Assembly: GCA_012934845.2 (NCBI GenBank)
Contig: WNNJ02003300.1
Span: 186,001 to 250,000, forward strand
Source of the DNA: Pomphorhynchus laevis
Lineage: Eukaryota; Acanthocephala; Palaeacanthocephala; Echinorhynchida; Pomphorhynchidae
Direction: 5' to 3'
DNA length: 64,000 nucleotides
The translations under genes were made by a program, and so were the position numbers. Within the stretch, counting starts at the first letter, position 1, and each line of letters begins with the position of its first letter. Below the pieces are notes generated by a model. It was not told the DNA's origin. It did no database searches and was given only the letters and a program-made list of their open reading frames with translations. Shown piece by piece: positions 23,094 through 34,670 of this stretch.

Positions 23094-25695
23094 GTGACAT
23101 TGAGTTGGAAGCACATTCAGCGTCGGATACGACTATGGGAGCAAGGCAAGTTGCACGAACTCTTCGACGAAGCTAAATCTTTGCAACATAGAAAAATCAG
23201 TTCTCCTGAACGACGCCTCTGCAAAAAAGAAAATAGGATAGCTTCATTTTCTAAGATGATTGGTCGTGGTTCTATAAGTGCAGCCCTACGCCTATTAGAT
23301 CATCCTGAACATCAAGCCGTTACCCTCAAATAAGATGACATGATTAGTGAAGAGTCAGTCAAGCGGAAACTTTGCAGCCTTCACCCAGATGCAATCCCAG
23401 CGAATTCGGAAGCAATTCTAAAACACAGACTACTAAAAGTTGTTGAACATCATCCGGTTTTATTTGAGGATATCAACTCCGAGGATTTATTGAAAGCTGC
23501 TCGTAAAACTCAAGTTTCTGCCAGCTCTTCTGGTGCTAATGCCTCCATACGGCGCTCAACATGTACATTGAATAATTGTACTTTAATAATTGTACTTTAA
23601 TAATTGTACTTTAATAATTTCGAAACATATTATGACAATTCTTAAAATTTCATTATTTAATGTATTATATTTTATAGTATATTGTATGCATGAATACTCA
23701 TGCAAAAATATGTTTTTTTTGTAAGTTTAAAACCGTCATCTTTACGATATAATTAATAATAGTTTTAATTGACATTAATTTAATTGATAAGTTAATTGAT
23801 TGCGATAGACAAGACCCCTGGAATTAGACCTATCGGTGTAGCAGAAGTTTCAAAGCAAATAATCGCCAAGGTTATGGCTCGAAAAATCAGTACCGACCTT
23901 CACACCGAAGCAGAATGTAATCAATTGTGCACCGGTCAACGGTGTGGAGTCGAAGCCGCCATTCATTCGGTTGGTCTTCTATACAGCGAAAATCCTACTT
24001 TGCCAGTTCTTCAGCTGGACGTCATAAACACTTTCAATTGCGCAAATCGTGATTTAACCTTAAAATCGTGAAGTTTGTATGTCCTTCACTATTAACTGTA
24101 CTGATTAACATCTACAACGATCCAGCGACATTATCAATTGATCAAGAAGTTCTACTATCAAAGGAGGGCTTCACGCATGGTGACCCTCTAGTCATGATCG
24201 CCTATGCTGTCTACTCAATTCCGCTTATACGAAAATTGAAAAAGATTTTTCCTAATGTCACTCATCGATGGTTTGCCGATGATGCTAACCTTATCGGCTT
24301 TTCACAAGACTTCAAGTTAGTATGGGACACTGTCCGCAAAATTAAACCGGACTATGGATTTAATCCCAATGTACAGAAATGTAAACTACTGGTTCACGGC
24401 CACGAAAAATTCAACGCTATTGCAATATTTGCTGAATCAAACATTCAAGTTGCAACAGGTAGTACTGAAATTCTTGGTTCGGCGATTGGTGATCAAGCTT
24501 ACATTGACTCCTTCATCAGTGCGAAGGTTGACAAGTGACTAAATATGCTCAGCAATCTAATCAAAGTAGCAAATGAAGATTCCCACATGACGTTTGTTGC
24601 TCTGACACAAGCTATTCAATTCAAGTGGTCTTTCGTCCAATGCACGTGCAGTTAGACAGGAGGAAATTATGATCGCTTTTCTCAATTCTTGAATTCAAAG
24701 TCAATTCCAGCGTTAACTGGTGTTTCCCTCGACTGCTATGTTAAGGCAGTGCTATATTTGCAGGTAGGAATTGGAGGTCTGGGCATTCGATCACCGTCCA
24801 GAAGGGCAAAATCTTAATACGGATGGTCCCACTTGATGTTTCGACCGCTCTTGGATGGTCTTGTGGTGACGAACGTTTACCAGACAGATGCGAATTTTGC
24901 GTGAAATTAAGCTAGCGAGAACAAAATCCGATGAAAGCCTGAAAAATGAAATAACGTGTTGAATCGATGAGAGCAGTAACAAGTGTTTAACTTTAGCATT
25001 GGTAAAGGGAGCATCAACCTGGTTATCTGCGCGGCCGTCAGAATACCTAAAAAATCACCTGAGTAAAAATCAATTCCAGGATGCACTCGCATTCAGATAT
25101 TGTTGGCACCTTCCTAATGATCCAGCTTTCTGTCTACGTGGCCAACAATTCAGCACATTTCATGCACTAGCTTGCCAAGCTGGTGGACTGCCAATGATAG
25201 GACACAATATCATTCGTGACTTTTTGCGAAAGAACTTAGCTCTACCTGTTGTGCGGTAGCAGTTGAACCATCACTTCATCCAATCCCACCCGAGACCGTG
25301 TTCGAAAACGGAACAATGACTAGAGACCATAATGTAAGAGCTGATATTGAATGTTACGGCTTATACGGAGATAGGACAAGCGGTAAATACTTGACAGTTG
25401 CATTTTCAACCATTTGGCTCCGTCCTACTCCGTCAGCTCTGTGGAGAGCCCGTTCCGCTACCACGAATTGAGGAAGGTCGCCAAGTACGGCGAATGCGTA
25501 ACGAGATTTGGAAGAGCAGGTTTCTTCCCTGTGGTTCTTGCGTCAAATGGGGGACTTGGTCAGGGCGCACAGTCATTACTAAAACGTATCTCTAAGCTAA
25601 AAGCCGATAGAGGACGTTCACTATACAACAACATTGTCAGCTCAATGCGCTATATGATTGGAATTGTTCCGACCTGCTCTAATTTGTTCATCTGA
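23094..25695 (+). mobile_element. DKxPGxRPIG-type RT element with probable C-terminal nuclease, decayed
   Basis: In order: helical region RRIRLWEQGKLHELFDEA, FSKMIGRGSISAALRLLD, IDKTPGIRPIGVAEVSKQII (RT box 1-2), QLDVINTFNCANRDL (A box), GFTHGDPLVMIAYAVYSIPL (B box), HRWFADDANLIGF (catalytic FADD, about 24,270), then WLSARPSEYLKNHLSK and a remnant of the C-terminal domain. This architecture is frequent in cnidarians and other invertebrates. Between about 23,585 and 23,792 the coding sequence is replaced by a Penelope-like fragment. Multiple frameshifts. Confidence 0.82.
23585..23792 (-). mobile_element. Naiad-like fragment inside the RT element
   Basis: Antisense sequence containing GCATGAATACTCATGC, equivalent to the HEHSCIPYN coding region. 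It lies between upstream helix region and RT box 1, where roughly 70 residues of the host element are missing. Confidence 0.75.
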
Positions 25696-25872
25696 TAAAC
25701 AACGTACGATATTAAAGTGTTAAGTCATAAGGAATATTTTTATTGGGCTATCAAAATAGCGAGACGATAATCGTTTGTTCGTTGCAGTCCAGGAGCAATA
25801 GTGTAGTAATTAGTTGTGCATCGCCACAATCGATCTTCGTTTTGTTATACTACGTAAATTGTAATTTGGAAC

Positions 25873-26290
25873 CAGTTGCATAACAGTTTTCAGCAAACTG
25901 TCCTTAATAACGAGGATATTTATTACAATAAACCTTGCAATCTATCCGGATTATTCAAACGGATACCAAAACATAATCCTTGTGAACAAGTCTACTGTGT
26001 ATCGTGCAGCAATTGCAGTTTTTCTAATGTGGAGCGAACATCACAGAAGTTGATCAAGAAAAGCAAACAACATCAATACGCTGTTAAACGGGGCGATGTG
26101 TAATCTGCGATTTTTAACTTCGTACTTGATGGACATCACAAAATCAATTTTGGCGATCTTCAAACCGTTTGCTATGAGGAAGACCTATAGAATAGATTGA
26201 TCAAGGAATCTAAATATATTTCTTATCAGCTACACACAATGCCTGACAACAAATCTAATTTAAAAAATCCTTCCTTATCAGTGTTACGTG
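25873..26290 (+). mobile_element. Canonical Penelope C-terminal GIY-YIG fragment
   Basis: Encodes VYCVSCSNCSFSNVERTSQK, HQYAVKRGDV, and downstream FNFVLDGHHKINFGDLQTV. This is the nuclease end of a Penelope/Poseidon-type element (pattern VY.I.CS.C...Y.G.T...L..R..EH). No RT is attached on its 5' side. It may belong to the same family as the RT copy at 1-1,430. Confidence 0.8.
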
Positions 26291-26426
26291 TATGCAATTT
26301 TTTCATTTCATTTTTTGCTTGATAAGGACGTTATAGTCGAAAGATTCACGTTTTTAACAATAAATTTTCTTGTGTCTATAATGTCCATCAACTTCAAGGA
26401 AGACATCCATAAATCTATTCATAAAT

Positions 26427-26980
26427 CAGATCAGCTAACTGAGTCTACGTATTTTATGAAATATATAAATTGAAAACACAATGGTCTGAACAATGATTTG
26501 ATCAGCACCAGTGTACGGAGTAAGCAGATAATAAGGGTCGAAACGTAAAATGTTAGTTTGAATTAGCAGCTGATGAAACCCACCCAGTCTAATTAGTAGC
26601 ACCTGCTGTATGAAGAATATGAACAATACCAGTGAAGATAATGCCGTGCCACAACCTGAAGAATTTCAGCTCATAGATGCAATCAAGTTAAATAAATTAA
26701 AAATTTAGATAATTATAAATAATAAATAAGAAGTAATTAATAATTATATATGATGTATAGAATTCATATTTATATCAAGTAAAAATTAAAATAAAAGTCA
26801 ATTTTAATCAATTGACTAATAAAAAGACACGATGTATCAGAATAAGGATAAGAGGTCATCATGAGAAACTGCTACTTTATCTGATTTCGACCACTTTTCC
26901 TCGACCCAACATAGCAGCGGGGCGAAAAACTTATTAATGATGTATTTTATCTGATGAAATTGGTTATTACAAAGCAAAAT
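26427..26980 (-). repeat. Terminal-unit copy interrupted by a ribozyme-bearing unit
   Basis: Begins CAGATCAGCTAACTGAGTC and TACGTATTTTATG, is interrupted at about 26,480-26,690 by a hammerhead-like unit related to 17,742-18,183 (shared GCCGTGCCACAACC-like tail and ATGCAATCAA), then resumes through hairpin GTCAATTTTAATCAATTGAC to the structured motif at 26,850-26,930. Confidence 0.72.
26535..26608 (+). ncRNA. Permuted hammerhead-like ribozyme, decayed copy
   Basis: GGGTC-GAAA (26,535-26,543), CGT...TGT, GCAG-CTGATGA-AACCC (26,566-26,581), CCCAGTCTAA, and CTGCTG (26,603-26,608). Core CTGATGA and GAAA are intact; stem I AGCAG/CTGCT holds; stem II has one mismatch; the cleavage triplet reads CAC rather than NUH. 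Homologous to the 18 kb copy and probably inactive. Confidence 0.5.
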
Positions 26981-26984
26981 ATAT

Positions 26985-27266
26985 AATTTATCTTCCATTC
27001 ATAAAAGTTTTCCGTTTAATAGTTAAAATTTATTCTTTATATTATTGTCATTTTATATATTTAACTATTTTCTGTTTGATTTTATTTTTATAGAAACCTA
27101 AAATATGAACAAAATATGGCTGTATTTTTTAAAATGTTTTAAATACGATCTATTAAATTCATTTAATAATTTCGAAACATATTATGACAATTCTTAAAAT
27201 TTCATTATTTAATGTATTATATTTTATATTATATGGTATGCATGAATGCTCATGCAAAAATATGTT
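26985..27266 (-). mobile_element. Naiad-like 3' end, antisense arm
   Basis: Antisense 3' coding end ending at GCATGAATGCTCATGC, where orientation switches to sense. Together with the following entry it repeats the inverted layout seen at 18.9-21.7 kb. Confidence 0.75.
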
Positions 27267-28600
27267 TTTTGATAAAAACATATTTGTTTTTAGACATGTT
27301 TTTTGATAAAGCTAGTAATAACATGTTTTTTGATAAAGCTAGTAATAACATGTTTTTCGATAAAGCTAGTAATAACTTTGTCTTCATATGCAAAAAGCTT
27401 TATTATGATATACTAATGAAAGAGGTTAATTCTAATGATTTAAATGTAAATCCAAACATATGAACGTAGTGAGTTGAGTTTAGAAACAATTATTACAAGT
27501 CACTGTTCTATAATGGATAAAAAGGGTATAAAGGTTGAATTAGATAATAAAACTATACCTATATTATATTGGAATCCAAAATTACATAAAAATCCAATAA
27601 AACCTAGGTTCATATGTAATGCGTTTAAATGTACATTAAAACCACTTTCTGTCTATACGAATAAAATACTTAAAGTAATTAAAGCACACTTTAAAAACTA
27701 TTGCAAGGTAATCGAAATTAATACTGATATAAATACTGATATAATGATATATGTGATATATGTAATAATGATATAATAATGATATATGTGTATTTAATTC
27801 TAATAATTTTCATTCAATTAGTGAGCACATTTATCCAGAAAGCCTTATTCTTAACAAAACCAATATTAATGATAAAGAAGGTGTATATCTAGATATGAAC
27901 ATTAAATTAACATTAACTAAAACTACTATTAATTTATATCGTAAAGATGACATATTTAAATTTACAAGAAACATATTTTTGCATGAGCATTCATGCATAC
28001 CATATAATATAAAATATAATACATTAAATAATGAAATTTTAAGAATTGCAACAATATGTAATGATATTGGCTTTCTTCAAAATCATTTAAATAATTTAAT
28101 AGATACATATTTTAAACTAGGTTACTATAAAAATAACATCAAGCAGAAAATAGTAAAATATATAAATCAACACAATAATATAAAGAATAAATTTAAACTC
28201 TTAAGTGGCAAATTTTTATGGATGGATAATAAATAATATACTTTGCATTAGAATAAGATACTAGATAGTTATTTTAGAGGAAATACATCATTAGCATGTA
28301 TTTGGCCCCGCTGCTATGTTGGGTAGAGGAGTTAGGGTCCGAAACCTGATAGCATAGCAGTTCCTCATGATGACCTCTAATTCTTATTCTGATACAACGT
28401 CTGTTATTTATTAGTCAATTCTTAAAAATGACGTTTATTTTAAATTTTATTTTTTATTTTTATTTTTTAACTTGATATAAATTATAGAAAATCTAAAAAC
28501 AATTATTAATTTTATTATTTATTTATTAAATTTTGATTTAGCATTATTATGTTTTGTTTATTTTATAATTATATAAATTATATAATTAGTTAGCTGATTT
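27267..28600 (+). mobile_element. Naiad-like Penelope element, RT with deletion, 3' end and terminal unit
   Basis: Encodes FDKASNNFVFICKK, ETIITSHCSIMDKKGIKVEL, ILYWNPKLHKNPIKPRFIC, then jumps from HFKNYCKVIEINTDI to ICVFNSNNFHSISEHIYPES, so the RT A and B boxes are lost in an internal deletion. Continues to GKFLWMDNK and the full terminal unit (28,240-28,600) with the structured motif at 28,300-28,380. Confidence 0.88.
27294..27374 (+). repeat. 27-bp unit in three tandem copies
   Basis: ACATGTTTTTTGATAAAG followed by CTAGTAATA is present three times in a row (27,294, 27,321, 27,348), giving a repeated NMFFDKAS. It sits a few bases from the inversion junction of this copy. Confidence 0.9.
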
Positions 28601-28609
28601 AATTTGTAA

Positions 28610-29780
28610 GTTTAAAACCGTCATCTTTACGATATAAATTAATAATAGTTTTTATTGAAGTTAATTTAATGTTCATATCTATATATACCTTCTTTATTAT
28701 CAATATTGTTTGGCTACTTGATAGATTTTGCTATTTTCTGCTTTATTTTATTTAGAATCAAACAGAGAATATGTATCTATTAAATTATTCAATTGATTAA
28801 AATATGAATATATTCAATTATTTAAATGATTTTGAAGAAAGCCAATATCGTTACAAATTGTTGCAATTATCAAAATTTCATTATTTTATGAATTATATTT
28901 TATATTATATGGTATGCATGAATGCTCATGCAAAAATATGTTTGTAAATTTAAATGTCCTCTTTACGATTAGGCTAATTTGATAAATTTGTTCACTAATT
29001 GAATAAAAATTATTTGAATTATATACGCATATATCATCAATATATCAAAACATATATTTCATATCTTTATATATTTAGATTTATTTTTTAAACAGTTATT
29101 AACAAATTCATATTATATAAATCTTAAAAACAAGTCAGCTAAAATTGGGCTACTATTACGTCCCATTAGGACACGTTATATTTTTCTAAATATAGATGTC
29201 CCTACTTTTAAATAATTTTGATTTATCAAAATATTTAAGGATTCTATTAATTCAATTTTATCCATATATTTATATTTACTTGATGGTTTAACTTTTGTTA
29301 GGTAGGCGTTATAGTTATTATAACATATATATGTATATCTTTTTCCGAATATAAGATTAATTAATTTTACTAATGATTCTTTAATAATATTTAGTAATAT
29401 TAACATTTTATTTGTTTACGCTAATAATTTTGAATTTTCCGCTAATGATTTTAAATTTATTTTTAATATTATTGTGTTGATTTATGTATTTTTCTATTTT
29501 CTGTTTGATTGTAATTTTATAGTAACCTAGTTTAAAATATGCATTTATTTAATTATTTAAATGGTTTAAAAGAAAGTCAATTACGTTATAAATTGTTGCA
29601 ATTCTTAAAATTTCATTACATATTATATTTTATATTATATGGTATGCATGAATGCTTATGCAAAAATATGTTTATTGTAAATTTAAATATGTCATCTTTA
29701 CGATATAAATAAATAGTAGTTTTAGTTAATGTTAATTTAATGTTCATATCTAGATATACACCTTCTTTATCACCAATATT
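28610..29780 (-). mobile_element. Naiad-like fragments, strongly decayed
   Basis: At least two overlapping antisense pieces of the RT and 3' coding region (ESLNILINQNYLKVGTSIF at about 29,250-29,190; HEHSCIPYN equivalents at 28,915 and 29,645). The repeated 3' part shows two separate copies. Confidence 0.75.
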
Positions 29781-30011
29781 AGTTGCAATATTTTTACATG
29801 GCTCTTGTAAAGATAGTTGACATCTATTTTATTATTGTTATTGTTATTTTTGTTTAAACAAAAATAACCTTAAAAAACGTTTGAGATAAATAACGTACAA
29901 GCTTAAACACAATAATAAACTACTTACAATAATAAACTACTGACAATCTAATACAATACAATCGACCAATATCAAGCAAAGGCAAAGAATACAATTTCGA
30001 CGATCAATCAA

Positions 30012-30959
30012 TTGCAAGACGATCAATCAATTCGACAAATGTCAACTCGATCATGTGGTTGCAATGGTCCGGCAACGGTGTGCAGAAGTTGTGTTTGTGC
30101 AAACGGCGTGAAGTGCATTAATTTTTCGGCACCAAAATGTGCAAATTGTATTCCGTCAGTTGAAACGGACGCCTCCTATGGATCTTTATCATCTGCTGAT
30201 AATGTTCAACACAGTCAAACTGCAACTACGCACGCTCATACTAATATCAACGAGCTCGTGTCCTTTGAATTAAAATGTACAGCTCCAGATTGCAACGTAT
30301 ATTCGGCTGTGAAAACTCCAGTTATACTATCACGTGAATTGTTTCTTCGTGATTTATGTTGTGGTTATTGTGCTGCAAAACATATAACCGCACAATCAGA
30401 GTTAGTCAGTTCTCTTGAGAGTGAGCTGACTGAAATCAAACGACAAATAAATGTTTCACCACCGTGTAATTCCCAAGCTCAAAACTCACAATCTTCCAGG
30501 CTTAAATCTAGTGATATGCATGATGGACACTCATGGAGTGATGTTGTGAGTGGGAAGGTTCGTAGAGAGATTGTACGGGCAGTATTAGCTACTACAAGCA
30601 ACGAGAACAAAAATGCATCCAGCTTACAAATCTTGCGTTATATTGAAAAGGAAAGTAAACGCTCCTCAACAGTAATCATACAGAACTTTCCTATTTCGGA
30701 TGATGATCATACAGAAATCTTAAAGCTTTTTCAAGAGATAGGTTGCGCAAATTCTAATTTTCGACAATTTCAAATTCGTCGATTTCCTGCTAAGCGCTCT
30801 GATATCCCACCATGGATGTCTTCGAAATTACGACATACCGCTTTATACGGGAAAGCCTACATCATACCTGACCTTTCTCCTGCAGAGCGTGAGATTAAGA
30901 ACGTTCTTGTGAACCAACTCAGAGAGAGGAGAATTGCAGAACCGAACAAATCATTTTGA
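30012..30959 (+). CDS. LINE ORF1 protein, cysteine-rich N-terminus and coiled coil
   Basis: 315 residues. Residues 15-46 form a cysteine cluster (CGCNGPATVCRSCVCANG, then CINFSAPKCANC). A second cluster (CTAPDC...CCGYC) at about residues 88-123 looks like a treble-clef or PHD-like zinc finger. A short coiled coil (SELVSSLESELTEIKRQ) follows at about 128-145, then a C-terminal region beginning STVIIQNFPISDDDHTEI that resembles the RRM-like part of L2/CR1 ORF1 proteins, predicted to bind element RNA. The first cluster closely matches the N-terminus of the unrelated element at 45,039. Confidence 0.8.
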   Translation: MQDDQSIRQMSTRSCGCNGPATVCRSCVCANGVKCINFSAPKCANCIPSVETDASYGSLSSADNVQHSQTATTHAHTNINELVSFELKCTAPDCNVYSAVKTPVILSRELFLRDLCCGYCAAKHITAQSELVSSLESELTEIKRQINVSPPCNSQAQNSQSSRLKSSDMHDGHSWSDVVSGKVRREIVRAVLATTSNENKNASSLQILRYIEKESKRSSTVIIQNFPISDDDHTEILKLFQEIGCANSNFRQFQIRRFPAKRSDIPPWMSSKLRHTALYGKAYIIPDLSPAEREIKNVLVNQLRERRIAEPNKSF

Positions 30960-31259
30960 ATTCGCAACAATAAAGTCATTGAATTATCAAATTCAACTAG
31001 TTCAAATAATTGATCCGTAATAACTTTAAACAAGGATAAGGTTACAGTCGCTGGTGCAGAGACAACACCTGTATCTGATCCAAACCCTGGGATACTGGGT
31101 CGTAACGATCGGCATCCTATAAATACAGATCTTGCCATATGACTGGATAGAGGTGTTATCGAACATCAAACAAGCGCCAATTCTCCTTTATCTTTTCCCA
31201 CATCGTCAGTATTGTTTGGACTGATAAACATTCACCCTTTACGTAACAAACTTGATCTT

Positions 31260-31855
31260 GCTTTGCACATTTTTGACGAAAACTACCTTTTGCTCTGGTG
31301 TATTACAGAATCACGGCATCTCCAGATGATCTGTACATCCGTCGTCTACACTCACTAAATTTAAATGTCATTCATCGTCCGCGTTCGGCGTGTTCAACAT
31401 CAATCGACTATGGCGATCTTGTATGTTTCGAATTACTCACTGTTCCGCTTGCCATACACGACATTTCCATTAAACCTACGTCTTTTGAGCTAATGTATTT
31501 CTCAGCATCTAATCTTAATGATCGTTACAACTTCATCTTACTATATCGTCCTGGTTTCATTGATACAAGCAACACTTTTTTCGACGAATTATACGATCTC
31601 ATCTTAAACATTGATGCACCTGACCCTATAATCCTTCTCGGTGATTTCAACATTCATCTTGAATGCCCGACCTCGCGAAACACTGCACGTCTTTTTTCAA
31701 TAATTGGTGATCTCGGATTCGTTTATCAACACACTGATGCCACACATATTCTGGGAGAAACCATAGATGGTTTCTTTTTGCAAACTTCCTCGCATCTCAA
31801 ACCACGTGCCACCGTGCTTGATACCAGTATTTCTGATCATTTTCTTCTTTCCTAA
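31260..31855 (+). pseudogene. LINE ORF2, apurinic-type endonuclease part
   Basis: Contains ILLGDFNIHLECPTSRNTAR, TDATHILGETIDGFF and SISDHFLLS. GDFN, the T.....LD-like box (ETIDG here) and SDH are the catalytic motifs of LINE endonucleases. The open frame begins at 31,298. It is separated from RT by frameshifts. Confidence 0.85.
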
Positions 31856-32066
31856 CAATTAAATTCCTTTCCTGATTTTCCCTCCACATCTCGCTCTCAT
31901 CGATCTTGGAAACTTCTTGATTTAGCGTTATTTCAAAATTATCTGGTAAGCTCTTTAGATTTGTCTCCTTCATCATCTGTAAGTATACTTGCGAATAACT
32001 TTGAATCATTACCCAAATTTTGAAGCATTACCCAAATTTTTGATAAAACATTGCCTTTAAGGGATT

Positions 32067-33905
32067 TTGTTCCACGACGTTCTCATCAAGCTCCTTGGTT
32101 TGATTGTAAATGTGTCACTGCCAAACGTTTACTGTGTCGTTGTCATCGAATGTATCTTAGAACACATCGAAGAAATGTTTCTTTGGCAGATACAGCCAGA
32201 TTATCTTTCAGAGATGCTCGTAAACGATACAGTGAGCTCTCGAAACATAAATCCCTTGCTTACTGGCGTGCAAAAACCGAATCTCCTTCTTCTCCACGCA
32301 ATTTGTGGTCTTCCATTAAAAACTTACTTGGACGTTCATGTCCGAAATCAACACTGTCTCCTTGTATTTATGCTGAATACCTTCGACTTTTCTTCTGTCT
32401 TGAATCATCATTTGCTGGAACTTTTCTACTTTACGCTTATACATCCTCAGCAAATATTAACTGCACTAATGCGGTTATCAAACACGACATCTATCCGAGA
32501 TATTATCCCAACTAATGTGTTGAAATCTCGCATCCACACACTTCTACCTTATTTGTGTAATATTTTTAATTCGTCAATTCGATATTCGAAGTATCCTGAT
32601 TCTTTTAAAGTCGCCATTATACGACCACTTGTGAAGCGATCATCTCTTGATCCCATGATTCCTTCTTAGTACAGATCAATTTCTCACCTACCGACAATCT
32701 CCAAACTTTTTGAACATATAATCTTACATCAAACAGGTGACTATCTGAAGGTAAATAACCTATTTCCTTCTTCTCAGTCTGCTTTTCGTAAACATCATTC
32801 AACCCTCACTGCATGCACTCAATTTTTTGACCGTTTACTTGTCGCCATTGATAAGAGTCGTATTAGTCTTATTATAGCGCTTGATTTAGCTTCAGTCTTT
32901 GATGTCGTTGACCATCAAATTCTTCTTGCATGTCTTCGTCACCGATACGGTTTCTCATCTAGTGTTATCAAATGGTTCTAATCAAATCTAACTGGTAGAT
33001 CTTTTAGTGTTGAATTTAATTCAACTTTCTAATCTACTTATCAAATTACTCACGGCGTACCTCAAGGTTCTGTTCTTGGCCCTCTACTACTCACACTTCT
33101 TCTTGGCGACCTAACATATATAGCCTCTCCTTATGGTTTTCATTTAATTCAATATGCAGATGACATCGTGCTCTATGCATACTGTGATCGTTCTTCCGTT
33201 AATGACCTCGCAGACATTGCTTCTGATTGTCTAAATCATCTTTGTAGACATTTGATGTCATTACGTTTAGTAATAAATACGAAGAAATCTACCCTTATGT
33301 GAATAACACCTCACTCTTTGTCTGATCCGAACATTTCAATTAAAATTTCTGACTATACCTTACCGGTAGTCACTTCTATGACTATTCTCGGAATTTTATT
33401 TGATTCCCACTTGTCATTTCTTCCTTTCATCAGACACTAAGCTCAATGCTGTTTTCTTATCTTGAGGGACATTAGGCAAGTAAGACATCATCTCGATACT
33501 CTCACTACGGTAAAATGAGTGAATTTTCTTCTGATTTCCAAACTTGATTATTCTGTCAGTCTTCTTATTAATTACCCGAAATCATCGCTCAAACCTTTGC
33601 AAAGTATTCTAAATTCGGCCATTAGAGTTATTTTTCGCTTAAGGAAATTCGATTACATATCGCGTTATTCTAATTCGCTGTCTTGGCTAGACATTACGAA
33701 CGGCATAAGGTTTAAACTAACATGCGTTATGTGGAATATCATAAATGCCAACGCCCCTTCACAGCTCATCTTACCTACATTATCCAGTAAATCCACAACT
33801 TCTATTTCGCTTCGCAGTCACTCTACAAGATCAAGATTATATGTTCCACGTCATTTTTTGCTCAACGTGCATCGATCATACTCGATAGCAGGGCCTAAAC
33901 TGTAG
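32067..33905 (+). pseudogene. LINE ORF2, RT and C-terminal part
   Basis: Pieces in different frames: YSKYPDSFKVAIIRPLVKR, SQSAFRKHHSTLTACTQFFD, ALDLASVFDVVDHQILL (A box), THGVPQGSVLGPLLL (B box), FHLIQYADDIVLYAY (catalytic YADD, about 33,150), NTKKSTLM, and the end domain SWLDITNGIRFKLTCVMWNI, LYVPRHFLLNVHRSYS. The AFRK.HST and VDH.ILL patterns are those of the L2/CR1 group. Confidence 0.87.
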
Positions 33906-34195
33906 AACAATTTTCGCTCAAATGTTACTGCATCATCTTCATATCTACAATTTAAAAAATGTTTATTTACATTTCTACGGAATCCTAATTTATATTTTTT
34001 GTCATTTTAGTGGGCTTGTAATTGACTGACAGTCACATTTGCCACTTAAAAAACCTGTTATTCTTCTATTTTTGTAATTTGTAAAATAAGGGCATATTGT
34101 ATTAAGAATAAGTATATTTCACTTATTGAATAAAAGCTATTCGAGATAAATACACATATATAATTAATATATTGAAACATAATTTAAAATTTTAC

Positions 34196-34393
34196 CCTTT
34201 GCTTTTTATCAATAGAGTTAACAGAATCCAATATAATAATCTGTTTCGAGTGGTCGGCATACAGACACGTGCGTTCACCCATGTTCGATGATGGTTTTAT
34301 TCTTGCGTAAATTTGAATAAATGGTGTCTTTTGGCTTGCATTGATGATAGTATTTTCGTGACTACGCATTTTATTGCGAATATATTTGTTCAT
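34196..34393 (-). CDS. Kinesin exon 1 (start of the motor)
   Basis: 66 codons from ATG at 34,393 to donor GTAAAA. Encodes MNKYIRNKMRSHENT, then QKTPFIQIYARIKPSSNMGE and SKQIIILDSVNSIDKKQR. IQIYARIKP corresponds to the first beta-strand and R(I/V)(R/K)P motif of kinesin motors. It ends in phase 0 and joins exon 2 (QYKLDQIF). A nearby in-frame upstream ATG cannot be excluded; I chose 34,393 because the motor starts a typical distance after it. Confidence 0.85.
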
Positions 34394-34464
34394 CCTTAAT
34401 TGGCATACATTTAGAGAATTCTTTTACTTAATTTTAAAATGGCGCTATATTTACTAATGCTATT

Positions 34465-34670
34465 ATTAAATCAGCTAACTGAGTCTACGTATTGTTATAT
34501 AATTATAAAATAAACAAAACATAATAATGCTAAATCAAAATTTAATAATTAAATAATAAAATTAATAATTGTTTTTAGATTTTCTATAATTTTAATCAAG
34601 TTAAAAAATAATAATAAAAAATAAAATTTAAAATAAACGTCATTTTTAAATGACGTCATGCTATCTAAAT
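34465..34670 (-). repeat. Solo Naiad-like terminal unit upstream of the kinesin start
   Basis: Antisense copy from TTAAATCAGCTAACTGAGTC to AAAATAAACGTCATTTTT, truncated before the structured motif. It lies only about 70 bp upstream of the kinesin initiator, in the likely 5' leader or promoter. Confidence 0.85.

Larger units (their letters stand above)
29990..34060 (+). mobile_element. L2/CR1-like LINE, whole length scale, ORF2 broken
   Basis: About 4 kb with ORF1 (30,012-30,956), an endonuclease (31,260-31,855), RT (32,500-33,300) and the C-terminal domain (33,519-33,905). It inserted in kinesin intron 1, opposite to the gene. ORF1 is intact over 315 codons while ORF2 is split by frameshifts. 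No poly-A or target-site duplication was identified with confidence. Confidence 0.88.
3051..34393 (-). other. Host kinesin gene (5 exons seen, 3' part off-window)
   Basis: Gene-level entry for five exons whose donor/acceptor phases agree pairwise (0/0, 2/2, 2/2, 0/0). Joined coding length is 695 nt, about 231 residues, covering the motor domain from its N-terminal strand (PFIQIYARIKPSS) through the P-loop to switch I and a little beyond. Visible introns are about 15,534, 7,337, 1,970 and 5,807 bp and hold most of the transposons in the left half. By eye the stretch DLLNQRKR...EDKAG and EDEVLELIQYG resembles kinesin-13 motors, but the motor starts only about 24 residues from the N-terminus, unlike typical kinesin-13, so the subfamily is uncertain. 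Switch II (DLAGSE) and the tail lie left of the window. Confidence 0.9.
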
